64,000 bases of DNA from NCBI GenBank assembly GCA_900100245.1, contig FNEU01000010.1:62001-126000 (forward strand), given 5' to 3'. A program made the position numbers and the translations under genes. Of the stretch, positions 25,801 to 32,684 are shown piece by piece. Within the stretch, counting starts at the first letter, position 1, and the number at the start of each line of letters is the position of its first letter. Under the pieces are notes generated by a model that was given only the letters and a program-made list of their open reading frames with translations, was not told the origin of the DNA and did no database searches. The DNA comes from Lachnospiraceae bacterium G41. Lineage in GTDB: Bacteria > Bacillota > Clostridia > Lachnospirales > Lachnospiraceae.

Positions 25801-26526
25801 GTATCAGGTAGTGTTTCGCTTACAGACGCTAAATCTTCATTGACTACATTTACTCTTGGTGCAGAAAATGCGGTTGTGAAGGCTACATTCGAAGAAATCA
25901 CTAAAGAACCTCAGTCAGGTTCAATGGAACCTACTAAACCCGGAACTCCGGAAGAACCTACCAATCCTACAACACCTGAAGAACCCTCAGAGCCCGGAAC
26001 ACCGGAAGAGTTTAAAACGCCTGAAGAGCCCACGGAGCCCGGAACAGAAGATTTAACCGACCTTGAGACTGAAAATCCCGAAGAGGAAATCCCTGCCAAG
26101 GATTGGCTAGACGACTTAAGACTTCAACTTCAAATAGCAGCTGAACTCACAGGACCGCAGACGGTCAAATACAGCGGTGATTTTGCTCTTTCATATGATA
26201 TCATGCTTTACCTCGTAGAGCACCCGGATATCACACTCATCTACACAGTAACCTATGAAGGCGTAGATTACACAATTACAATTCCAGGCGGAAAGGCTAT
26301 CGCAGACCCTAACATTCCATGGTACGGACCTTTGTGGCTTCTTGCAAACTACGGCGGAGATAATGTTCCCGAAGTATTAGCAGGAAGTGGCAGATATACA
26401 GTAGTTGCAGGCGATACGCTTTCGGGTATAGCCGCTAAGTTTAATACTACAGTAGAAGAACTTGTTAGAAAGAATGGAATCGAAAACCCTAATTACATCA
26501 TAGTGGGACAGGTGATTGTTTACTAA
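22804..26526 (+). CDS. Large secreted repeat protein: beta-helix, InlB/Flg_new repeats, LysM
   Basis: 1240 residues. A signal peptide (1-34, basic start, hydrophobic core, VLEAAPG end) leads to glycine-rich parallel-beta-helix repeats (about 70-335) of the form LNMYGGKISNN / VNMYGGEISNNTA. From ~336 to ~955 come InlB B-repeat (Listeria-Bacteroides) modules with the VxFDANGGSGNM start and GWNTDKNG / GYTFDGWYDN cores. One 155-residue unit is repeated exactly in phase at DNA level. A Pro/Glu/Thr-rich linker (about 1030-1092) and a C-terminal LysM (about 1197-1240, YTVVAGDTLSGIAAKFNTTVEELV) follow. The LysM would tether it to peptidoglycan; no LPxTG signal is seen. Probably an adhesin or matrix protein. 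The beta-helix part is more A+T-rich than its neighbours. Confidence 0.9.
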   Translation: MKKSGRKVLSVILTAVMVFALLPVFGKPMVLEAAPGTHTHNRTDNLAHLGWMPIATKADLQKWMLKQNEGTSVSGYLIDDITINGDYYFTGGEEYNLCLNGHSITQKLSGPCITIEKGATLNLYDVINNDGSLTHDKGVQGPGIFIKTGGTLNMYGGKISNNYNYQIGGGIDQNGGTVNMYGGEISNNTANEAGGVYICGNGTFNLYGGIISENKAEMYPGGGIFISDGTLDISGGEITKNSSKFSGGGVYCSGYNPTKLVISGGKITDNKSEGFQDAETGCGGIFTREMNVEFVMLGGIVSGNSTDKNHYGIMSDRLISITGGYIYDHIKSNINTYSVTFDANGGTGNMPTQYVPGNTDMPIGKNQFTNSGKVFVEWNTEKDGSGTSYADEDKINIDKDTTLYAQWTDPNVNSYKVTFKVDNGTWNDGTTKDKVILLKRKAGEIKLLRVDSSAIPEVGNKPYFKYKAGKWDGSFKKVISEDTTFIYSYEFDVPYEITFDENWGSSNSIKDNTDYDHKLKQIPTPSSSREGYDFEGWYTDKKDGEKITTETVFDSETTVYAHWKAHNYTVVFDANGGSGNMDNQKREYDSTEPLTKNTFTKDGNTFMGWNTDKNGLGDGYSDKAIANLTSEDDVEITLFAMWNPNAYKVTLNEGNGTINTGNITDYTYGVGAKLPTASDMTLTGYTFDGWYDNAGLTGTAITEISTTDIGDKEFYAKFTPNSYTVKFDANGGSGNMDNQKREYDSTEPLTENTFTKDGNTFMGWNTDKNGLGDSYSDKAIANLTSENDVEVTLFAMWNPNAYKVTLNEGNGTINTGNITGYTYGVGAKLPTASDMTLTGYTFEGWYDNAGLTGTAITEISTTDIDDKEFYANWTPNPYTVVFDANGGSGNMLNMDRIYDDGLALTENAYSFEAHSFNGWNTKSDGTGTAYKDKYLGNLSITAGEVVTLYAQWDDVVYTINATNDGNGTATVSDDTGIKGTTITVTAIPNDGYKFAGWEVVSGSVSLTDAKSSLTTFTLGAENAVVKATFEEITKEPQSGSMEPTKPGTPEEPTNPTTPEEPSEPGTPEEFKTPEEPTEPGTEDLTDLETENPEEEIPAKDWLDDLRLQLQIAAELTGPQTVKYSGDFALSYDIMLYLVEHPDITLIYTVTYEGVDYTITIPGGKAIADPNIPWYGPLWLLANYGGDNVPEVLAGSGRYTVVAGDTLSGIAAKFNTTVEELVRKNGIENPNYIIVGQVIVY
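24504..25900 (+). repeat. 465-bp internal tandem repeats in the surface-protein gene
   Basis: The anchor AACATG...-containing segment falls at 24541, 25006 and 25471, spaced exactly 465 bp. Copies one and two are nearly identical over most of their length (for example GGATGGAA-ACAGATAAAAATGG blocks and AACGAAGGCAATGGAACC). The third copy is diverged. The pattern implies recent duplication and possible length variation by recombination. Confidence 0.88.
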
Positions 26527-26574
26527 AACAAAATGATACAACAACCCCGTCCCCAAGTGTCAAAATGACCGACT

Positions 26575-26615
26575 GAGTCAAACTACAGCAAACACCTGTA
26601 GTTTGGCTCGTTTTT
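26575..26615 (+). terminator. Terminator of the surface-protein gene
   Basis: GAGTCAAACTACAG / CTGTAGTTTGGCTC, with an inner perfect 10-bp stem, followed by G and a T run. Confidence 0.9.
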
Positions 26616-26686
26616 CTTTTGTTTTATGAGGTTTTGTGGTAAAATAATATAGTTGGTTTGTATGAATCTTAAAGAGGGGTTAACGG

Positions 26687-27109
26687 ATGAAAAAAGAACT
26701 TAAAAATCTTATGATAATAGCGATGGAAGCTAGGAATTATGCGTATTGTCCTTACTCGAATTATTCGGTTGGAGCTGCGCTTCTTTGCAAGGACGGAAGG
26801 GTTATAACCGGCAGCAATATAGAGAATGCATCCTACGGAGTTTCAAACTGTGCCGAGAGAACGGCATTTTTTAAGGCAGTTTCCGAAGGTGAGAAGGATT
26901 TCGTTGCGATTGCGATTTCGGGAGGCAGCAGTGGAGAGGACAGCGATTCCTACGCCTATCCCTGCGGTGTCTGCAGACAGGTTATGAGAGAGTTTTGTGA
27001 CGAAGAGAAGTTTAAAATCCTCGTGGTTAAGAACGAAAAAGAGTACGAAGAGTATCTTTTAAAAGATCTGCTTCCGAAGAGTTTCGGTCCCGACAACTTG
27101 GGCAAATAG
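26687..27109 (+). CDS. cdd: Cytidine deaminase
   Basis: 140 residues, typical of the small tetrameric enzyme. It has [13 protein letters not shown] (21-33), the zinc ligand C55 with catalytic E57 in NCAERTAFF, and the second pair C93 and C96 in [12 protein letters not shown]. It hydrolyses cytidine and deoxycytidine to uridine forms in pyrimidine salvage. The final ~25 residues ([22 protein letters not shown]) are the expected C-terminus. It stands alone between the surface-protein terminator and the ireB promoter. An AGAGGGG ribosome site precedes the ATG. Confidence 0.95.
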   Translation: MKKELKNLMIIAMEARNYAYCPYSNYSVGAALLCKDGRVITGSNIENASYGVSNCAERTAFFKAVSEGEKDFVAIAISGGSSGEDSDSYAYPCGVCRQVMREFCDEEKFKILVVKNEKEYEEYLLKDLLPKSFGPDNLGK

Positions 27110-27138
27110 TCGCGAAATCCTTTTATGTAAGGATATAC

Positions 27139-27167
27139 TTCAAATAATTAACATAATATGGTATAAT
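27139..27167 (+). promoter_or_regulatory. Promoter of the ireB-ruvX-DUF1292 unit
   Basis: TTCAAA at 27139-27144, a 17-bp spacer and TATAAT at 27162-27167, with an extended -10 TG at 27159-27160. Confidence 0.72.
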
Positions 27168-27227
27168 AAAAAGTCAGAATTTAAGGGAAAACAATTATTT
27201 TTACATAAATGTATGGAGGGAAACAAA

Positions 27228-27506
27228 ATGGCTGTATCCACAGAAACCCAATATTTTAACGTCGGATGGGACGAGAGAGATTCCGTTAACAATATCATAA
27301 AAGAGGTTTACACAGCTCTTAAGGAAAAAGGTTACAATCCCGTCAATCAGATTGTCGGCTACATTATGTCCGGCGATCCCACATATATTACCAGCTACAA
27401 GGGCGCGAGAAGCCTTATTATGAAAGTTGAGAGAGACGAACTTGTTGAGGAAATGCTCCTTGAGTACATCTTCTCGAATGCATGGGACGAGGAAACCGAT
27501 GAATAA
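27228..27506 (+). CDS. IreB-family regulatory phosphoprotein
   Basis: 92 residues from the ATG preceded by GGAGGGAAACAAA; an earlier in-frame ATG contains this ribosome site. It matches the IreB/DUF965 family (YrzL in B. subtilis): TETQYFNV near the start, then [31 protein letters not shown] and [18 protein letters not shown]. In enterococci IreB is phosphorylated near its N-terminus by the kinase IreK and affects cephalosporin resistance. T5 and T7 are the corresponding candidates here. It is followed by ruvX (8-bp overlap) and DUF1292, the standard Firmicutes order. Confidence 0.9.
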   Translation: MAVSTETQYFNVGWDERDSVNNIIKEVYTALKEKGYNPVNQIVGYIMSGDPTYITSYKGARSLIMKVERDELVEEMLLEYIFSNAWDEETDE

Positions 27507-27927
27507 CGAAAGACTCATGGGGCTTGACTTCGGTTCCAAAACGGTTGGCGTCGCGTTATCCGATCCGACCGGACTTATTGCGTCTCCGCTTGAAATAATC
27601 GAGAGAGAACGCGAAGACAAATTAAGAAAAACCTACGCGAGAATCGAGGAATTAATAGAAGAGTATAATGTCACGAAAATTGTGCTCGGACTTCCGCTTA
27701 ACATGGATTCAAGCGAGGGCGACAGAGTCAGGAAAACCGCAGAATTCAAAGAAACTCTCGAGCGAAGAACAGGACTTGAAGTAATATCCTGGGACGAGAG
27801 ATTAACCACCGTCGAAGCGCATGATATCATGAGCGAGGTCGGCGTAAAAGGTGTGGACCGCAAAAAATATGTGGACAAGATTGCGGCTGCGATAATTCTG
27901 CAGAGTTATATGGATTCGTTAGAATAA
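27499..27927 (+). CDS. ruvX: Putative pre-16S rRNA nuclease / Holliday junction resolvase-like RuvX (YqgF)
   Basis: 142 residues, starting at the ATG within the end of ireB; longer in-frame extensions run through ireB coding sequence. The RNase H-like fold is visible: [20 protein letters not shown] with the first Asp, [29 protein letters not shown] and a C-terminal D-x-x-AA-x-IL-Q element ([14 protein letters not shown]). YqgF proteins process the 5' end of 16S rRNA in E. coli, and the Holliday junction role is disputed. It is translationally coupled to ireB. Confidence 0.93.
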   Translation: MNNERLMGLDFGSKTVGVALSDPTGLIASPLEIIEREREDKLRKTYARIEELIEEYNVTKIVLGLPLNMDSSEGDRVRKTAEFKETLERRTGLEVISWDERLTTVEAHDIMSEVGVKGVDRKKYVDKIAAAIILQSYMDSLE

Positions 27928-27930
27928 GAC

Positions 27931-28005
27931 GGAGCCAGGCACGCTTTGCGAGCCAGGCACCGAAAGAGCAAAACGGTGCCTGGCTCCCGTAGGGTGCCTG
28001 GCTCC
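27931..28005. repeat. Compound GGAGCCAGGCAC/GTGCCTGGCTCC hairpin
   Basis: GGAGCCAGGCAC, then GCGAGCCAGGCACCG, a ~10-base loop, CGGTGCCTGGCTC and a second GGTGCCTGGCTCC. The inner arms pair over at least 13 bp, and the outer arms extend the structure. There is no T run. It is inserted between ruvX and the DUF1292 gene, which are usually adjacent. Confidence 0.85.
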
Positions 28006-28020
28006 GAAAGAGGAAAATAC

Positions 28021-28275
28021 ATGGAAAAAATATTATTTAAGGCAGATGGCGAAAACCCCGTTGAATTTTACGTACTCGAGCAGACCACCGTTTCGGGTAT
28101 CAATTATATTTTAGTGACCGAAGAAGAGGACGGGGACAGCGAGGCTTTGATTCTAAAAGATACATCAAAACCCGAAGACGAGGATGCAGTATACGAGATC
28201 GTTTCCGATGATACGGAACTTAAAGCTCTCGCGGATATTTTCGAAAGCCTTATGGAAGATATTTCGTTTGAATAG
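28021..28275 (+). CDS. DUF1292 (YrzB-like) protein
   Basis: 84 acidic residues. The ATG follows AAAGAGGAAAATAC; an upstream in-frame extension would translate the palindromic repeat and is rejected. The sequence KADGENPVEFYVLEQTTVSGINYILVTEEE and the end VYEIVSDDTELKALADIFESLME fit the DUF1292 family. Its genes travel with ireB and ruvX across Firmicutes. Molecular function is unknown. The compact beta-rich fold and strong acidity suggest protein binding. Confidence 0.88.
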   Translation: MEKILFKADGENPVEFYVLEQTTVSGINYILVTEEEDGDSEALILKDTSKPEDEDAVYEIVSDDTELKALADIFESLMEDISFE

Positions 28276-28301
28276 TTTTATAAACAGATTAGGAGACAGT
28301 T

Positions 28302-29963
28302 TTGAATAAAAATAAAAATAGCGTTCGCATCATTCCTCTCGGGGGACTTGAGCGAATCGGCGTTAATATTACCGCCATCGAATATAACGATGAAATCATC
28401 GTTATCGATTGCGGTCTCGGATTTCCGGAAGACGATATGTTCGGTATCGACCTTGTGATTCCGGATGTTACGTATCTTGAAGATCACAAGGACAAGGTTC
28501 GTGCTTTTATGATTACGCACGGTCATGAAGACCATATCGGAGCACTTCCGTATATTCTTAAAAAGATTAATGTACCCGTGTTTGCTACTACTCTTACACA
28601 GGGACTTATTGAAAACAAATTAAGAGAACATGAACTGCTTGACGTGGTAGAACGTCACACGGTTCATTTCGGCGACGTGGTTAAAATCGGCCCTTTCGGT
28701 GTCGAATTTATCAAGACCAACCACAGTATCGTGGATTCGGCCGCGCTTGCAATCCACACACCTGCCGGAGTTATAGTTCATACGGGCGATTTTAAGGTTG
28801 ATTACACACCTGTATACGGTGACCGAATCGATCTTGAAAGGTTCGCAGAACTTGGCAGCAAGGGCGTTTTGGCACTTATGTGCGATTCGACCAATGCAGA
28901 GAGAGAAGGTTTTACACCTTCGGAGAAAACCGTCGGACGTAAGTTTGATATCATATTCAGCGAACACAAGGATTCGCGTATCATAGTAGCCACATTCGCA
29001 TCAAACGTCGACAGAGTTCAGCAGATACTTAATTCCGCACAGCGCTTCAACCGCAAGGTTGTAGTCGAGGGAAGAAGTATGATCAACATCATTGATGTTG
29101 CGACCAAACTTGAGCGTATAACCATTCCCGAGAATACGCTCATCGACATTGAAAATATCAAGGATTATCCGCCTGAGCAGACCGTGCTTATTACTACGGG
29201 AAGCCAGGGAGAAAGTATGGCAGCTTTAAGCCGTATGGCTATGGGCACTCATAAAAGAGTCAAGATTTCACCCAAGGATGTGGTTATCTTTTCTTCCCAT
29301 CCGATTCCCGGCAACGAGAAAGCCGTTACGAAGGTAATTAACGATCTTTTACGACTCGGCGCAGATGTTATCTTTGAAGATACTCATGTTTCGGGCCATG
29401 CCTGCAGGGAAGAGATTAAGCTTATTTACTCGCTTACCAATCCGAAGTATGCGATACCCGTTCACGGCGAATACAAGCATCTTATAGCTCATGCAAAGCT
29501 CGTAAAAGAACTCGGCATGGATTCGGAAAATGTATTCATTTTATCGTCGGGCAATGTATTGCAGCTTGACAGCGAAAAGGCAGAGATTATAGGCAATGTT
29601 GATGCCGGTCCCGTATTTGTTGACGGACTTGGCGTAGGCGATGTCGGAAACATTGTTTTACGAGACAGACAGAAGTTGGCCGAAGACGGAATCGTGGTAG
29701 TGGTACTTGCACTTGATTCCTATTCGGGAGAGATATATGCGGGTCCTGAAATCGTTACCAGAGGATTTGTATACGAAAAAGAATCCGAGGAACTTTTAGG
29801 CAATGCAATGGCACAGCTAAGAGATTATCTTGAAGCCAAAAATTCCAAGGATGTTGCTGATATGTATCGCTGCAAGAATATCATAAGAGATTTCTTAAGC
29901 GAATATTTTTGGAAAAATACCAAGCGTAAACCTATGATTCTGCCGATTATTACAGAGGTATAA
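28302..29963 (+). CDS. Ribonuclease J
   Basis: 553 residues from a TTG that has AGGAGA at good spacing; no ATG or GTG start fits. The beta-lactamase metal site is H73-x-H75-x-D77-H78 in THGHEDHIGALPY, with HTGDFKVD, the beta-CASP domain motif FASNVDR and the C-terminal motif YAIPVHGEYKHL. RNase J combines 5'-3' exonuclease and endonuclease activity in mRNA decay and rRNA maturation. Bacilli have two paralogues (J1/J2), and the sequence alone does not decide which this is. The YlbF gene follows after three bases, an apt neighbour because YlbF/YmcA proteins influence RNase Y-dependent RNA maturation. Confidence 0.95.
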   Translation: MNKNKNSVRIIPLGGLERIGVNITAIEYNDEIIVIDCGLGFPEDDMFGIDLVIPDVTYLEDHKDKVRAFMITHGHEDHIGALPYILKKINVPVFATTLTQGLIENKLREHELLDVVERHTVHFGDVVKIGPFGVEFIKTNHSIVDSAALAIHTPAGVIVHTGDFKVDYTPVYGDRIDLERFAELGSKGVLALMCDSTNAEREGFTPSEKTVGRKFDIIFSEHKDSRIIVATFASNVDRVQQILNSAQRFNRKVVVEGRSMINIIDVATKLERITIPENTLIDIENIKDYPPEQTVLITTGSQGESMAALSRMAMGTHKRVKISPKDVVIFSSHPIPGNEKAVTKVINDLLRLGADVIFEDTHVSGHACREEIKLIYSLTNPKYAIPVHGEYKHLIAHAKLVKELGMDSENVFILSSGNVLQLDSEKAEIIGNVDAGPVFVDGLGVGDVGNIVLRDRQKLAEDGIVVVVLALDSYSGEIYAGPEIVTRGFVYEKESEELLGNAMAQLRDYLEAKNSKDVADMYRCKNIIRDFLSEYFWKNTKRKPMILPIITEV

Positions 29964-29966
29964 AAA

Positions 29967-30293
29967 ATGGAAAGTTTTGACAAATTGACCGAAATCTATA
30001 TTGAAGATTTAAAGAAGACTCCTGCATACAAAACATACAGAGACAAACTCAAAGCTCTCAAAAAAGACGATGAAATGTGGGAGAAAGTCAAAGAGTACAG
30101 AAACAAAAGATTTGACCTTCAGAAAAACACATCGGGTGACGAGCTGTACGATAAAGCGGACTGGTTCGAAAGAGAACATGCTTATATCTACGAGAACAAA
30201 CAGGCAAGAGAATTTCTGGAAGCGGAAGTTGCTCTTTGCAAATTGATGCAGGATATTTGTTTCAGACTCACTTCTTCGATAGAGTTTGAATAG
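29967..30293 (+). CDS. YlbF/YmcA-family protein
   Basis: 108 residues, mostly helical and charged: YIEDLKKTPAYKTYRDKLKALKKDDEMWEKVKEYRNKRFDLQ, later YIYENKQAREFLEAEVALCKLMQDI. This matches the Com_YlbF fold. In B. subtilis YlbF, YmcA and YaaT form a complex that affects RNase Y processing, competence, sporulation and biofilm. It sits between RNase J and the MltG-like gene with gaps under 10 bp. Confidence 0.82.
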   Translation: MESFDKLTEIYIEDLKKTPAYKTYRDKLKALKKDDEMWEKVKEYRNKRFDLQKNTSGDELYDKADWFEREHAYIYENKQAREFLEAEVALCKLMQDICFRLTSSIEFE

Positions 30294-30302
30294 AGGTATA
30301 AA

Positions 30303-30797
30303 ATGACCAGAAAGATACTACAGGAAATAGTTTTTATAGCGGTAAGGGTGGCACTTATTGTCGCAATTATTTATGCCGGATACAGCTGCATTTCCGCATG
30401 CTATGATTTCGGATATAAAATATTTGCCGATGAAGCCAAGGATCCAGAACCGGGAATTGTCAAAACGGTTGCCATTGTGGACGGCAAGAGCGACAAGGAA
30501 ATCGGAGACGTGCTCGCGGAAAAAGGCCTCATAGACAGCGGCTTTTTATTTATGATTCAGGTTAAGTTTTCCGATTACAAAGATCAGTTAAAGCCCGGCG
30601 TGTACGAATTAAGCACAGCGATGTCACCCTATGATATGATGGCAGTTATGGCTGCATCAGGGGAGGATGAGGAAGTTGATACCGAAGACGAAAACTATGT
30701 ACCGACCAAAAACGAAGCCAACCTCTGGGATGAGGCAGACGATACCGTAAAAGAAAATAAAGACGAGAAAAAAGAAACCAAAGAAGATGGAAATTGA
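30303..30797 (+). CDS. MltG-like protein without the catalytic domain
   Basis: 164 residues. One N-terminal TM helix (about 8-32) precedes an external LysM-like region: VDGKSDKEIGDVLAEKGLIDSGFLFMIQVKFSDYKDQLKPGVYELSTAMSPYDMMAVM (about 58-118). This corresponds to the N-terminal module of the endolytic transglycosylase MltG (YceG). The catalytic half with its active-site glutamate is absent, replaced by an acidic, Lys-containing tail. The following methyltransferase starts inside this gene, so the short form is the natural product and not a frameshift visible here. It may bind or regulate a glycan-processing enzyme. Confidence 0.75.
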   Translation: MTRKILQEIVFIAVRVALIVAIIYAGYSCISACYDFGYKIFADEAKDPEPGIVKTVAIVDGKSDKEIGDVLAEKGLIDSGFLFMIQVKFSDYKDQLKPGVYELSTAMSPYDMMAVMAASGEDEEVDTEDENYVPTKNEANLWDEADDTVKENKDEKKETKEDGN

Positions 30798-31431
30798 CGA
30801 AGAAAGAGCCGAAGTTTTTATACGTGCACATTCCAAGGGATTTCCTGAATACCTTGAGGTGCTTGAAAAAGAAGCGAGGCAACAGGACGTACCTGTTATC
30901 AGAAAGGGTACGCAGGAGTTACTTCGTTTCTTGTTATGTTTAAAGAGACCGAAAAATATCTTGGAAATTGGTACCGCCGTCGGTTTTTCCACACTTCTTA
31001 TGGCAGAATACACGGGTGCGGATACAAAGATTACAACCATAGAAAATTACGCACCGCGAATAGAAAAAGCCAAAAAGAATTTTGTGGCATATGATAAAGA
31101 CGGCAGGATAAATCTTATCGAGGGCGATGCGGGAGAAGTGTTAAAATCGCTGGACGATAAATATGATTTAATTTTTTTAGACGGTCCGAAAGGACAGTAC
31201 GAAGCATATCTTGATGATATTTTACGATTAATGCCCGAGGGCGCTTTGTTAATCACAGACAATATTTTCAAAGAGGGAGATATCCTCGAATCACGGTATG
31301 CGGTTGAAAGAAGAGACAGAACGATTCACGCGAGAATGAGAGATTTCCTTCTTCGACTGCGCGATGAAGAATCGCTTGAAAGTGTGATTTTATCCTCCGG
31401 AGACGGAGCGACTTTAAGTGTAAAAATTTAG
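30787..31431 (+). CDS. trmR: O-methyltransferase, probable tRNA 5-hydroxyuridine methyltransferase TrmR
   Basis: 214 residues of the class I SAM-dependent O-methyltransferase family (YrrM). Motif I is ILEIGTAVGFSTLLMA, followed by ITTIENYAPRIEKAKKNF, LIFLDGPKGQYEAYLDDIL and LITDNIFKEG, the metal/substrate-site elements. In B. subtilis TrmR methylates ho5U34 to mo5U34 in tRNA. The directly downstream U32-family gene is the hydroxylation partner, so the context strongly supports this assignment. It overlaps the MltG-like gene by 11 bp. Confidence 0.88.
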   Translation: MEIDEERAEVFIRAHSKGFPEYLEVLEKEARQQDVPVIRKGTQELLRFLLCLKRPKNILEIGTAVGFSTLLMAEYTGADTKITTIENYAPRIEKAKKNFVAYDKDGRINLIEGDAGEVLKSLDDKYDLIFLDGPKGQYEAYLDDILRLMPEGALLITDNIFKEGDILESRYAVERRDRTIHARMRDFLLRLRDEESLESVILSSGDGATLSVKI

Positions 31432-31439
31432 GATATTTT

Positions 31440-32669
31440 ATGAGAAAGCCGGAACTACTTATTCCCGCAGGCAGTCTTGAAGTACTGCGTACCGCGGTGA
31501 ACTACGGAGCCGATGCGGTTTATATCGGAGGAGATGTTTTTTCTCTTCGCGCAAAGGCAAAAAATTTCACAAAAGAAGAAATGATTGAGGGCATAGCATA
31601 TGCGCATTCAAAGAATGTAAAGGTTTATGTTACGGCCAATATTTTCGCGCATAACAAAGATTTAAAAGAGGCAGAGGAATATTTTAAGGAGATGGCTGTG
31701 GTGAAGCCTGACGGACTGATTATCTCAGATCCCGGAATGTTTACTTTAGCCGAAAAATTCTGCCCCGAAGTTGAAAGACATATTTCCACGCAGTCAAACA
31801 ATACCAATTATCTTACATACAGATTCTGGTATGAGCACGGCGCAAAAAGAGTTGTCAGCGCGAGAGAATTATCACTCGAAGAGATAAAAGAAATCAGGGC
31901 CAATATTCCAGAAGACATGGAGATAGAAAGCTTTATTCACGGTGCAATGTGCATATCGTATTCCGGCAGATGTCTTTTATCAAATTACTTTACCGGAAGG
32001 GATGCAAACCAGGGCGAGTGCACACATCCATGCAGATGGAAATATGCTGTGGAAGAAGAAAAAAGACCCGGTGAATATCTGCCTGTGTTTGAAAACGAGA
32101 GAGGCACATATATTTTCAATTCAAAGGATCTTTGCATGATAGAACATATCCCTGAGATGATTGATGCGGGGATTGATTCTTTTAAGATCGAAGGCAGAAT
32201 GAAGACCGCTTTGTATGTTGCGTGCGTTGCGAGAACATACAGAAAAGCGATTGACGATTATCTTGAAAGCGAAGAAAAATACCGTGCAAATATGGACTGG
32301 TATTTATCCGAGATTTCAAAATGTACATACAGACAGTTTACGACGGGCTTTTATTTTGGAAAGCCTTCCGAAGAGTCGCAGATATACGATAACAACACAT
32401 ACATCAACGAATATATTTATCTTGGTATGTCCGATAAAACGGACAGCGAATCCGTATATATCGAGCAGAAAAACAAATTCTGTGTGGGCGACGAAATTGA
32501 AATCATGAAGCCTGACGGAAGGAATATTCCGACAAAGGTTTTAGCCATTCATGACGAGGACGGAAACGAAATGGAATCCTGCCCTCATTCAAAACAGAAA
32601 TTAAGAATATTCTTAAGTGTGCTTCCCGATGCGGGAGACATATTAAGAACTCCAAATAAATCTATTTAA
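31440..32669 (+). CDS. trhP: Peptidase U32-family protein, probable tRNA U34 hydroxylation protein TrhP
   Basis: 409 residues. The N-terminal TIM-barrel-like half begins PELLIPAGSLEVLRTAVNYGADAVYIGG. The U32 signature is HGAMCISYSGRCLLSNYFTGRDANQGECTHPCRWKY region (around 175-205), where C179, C186, C197 and C201 (numbers approximate) could hold an iron-sulfur cluster. It continues with DLCMIEHIPEMIDAGIDSFKIEGRMK. TrhP uses prephenate to make 5-hydroxyuridine at tRNA position 34, which TrmR then methylates. Annotation as a protease is a historical name. It begins 8 bp after trmR. Confidence 0.88.
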   Translation: MRKPELLIPAGSLEVLRTAVNYGADAVYIGGDVFSLRAKAKNFTKEEMIEGIAYAHSKNVKVYVTANIFAHNKDLKEAEEYFKEMAVVKPDGLIISDPGMFTLAEKFCPEVERHISTQSNNTNYLTYRFWYEHGAKRVVSARELSLEEIKEIRANIPEDMEIESFIHGAMCISYSGRCLLSNYFTGRDANQGECTHPCRWKYAVEEEKRPGEYLPVFENERGTYIFNSKDLCMIEHIPEMIDAGIDSFKIEGRMKTALYVACVARTYRKAIDDYLESEEKYRANMDWYLSEISKCTYRQFTTGFYFGKPSEESQIYDNNTYINEYIYLGMSDKTDSESVYIEQKNKFCVGDEIEIMKPDGRNIPTKVLAIHDEDGNEMESCPHSKQKLRIFLSVLPDAGDILRTPNKSI

Positions 32670-32684
32670 TCAACGGAGTGTAAG

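Noticed and set aside
27946-28020. Longer N-terminus for the DUF1292 protein
   Set aside because: Same reason: the extension is translated palindromic repeat.
30787-32669. U32 gene as a secreted collagenase-type protease
   Set aside because: No signal peptide. Adjacency to trmR and the TrhP-like cysteine region favour tRNA hydroxylation.
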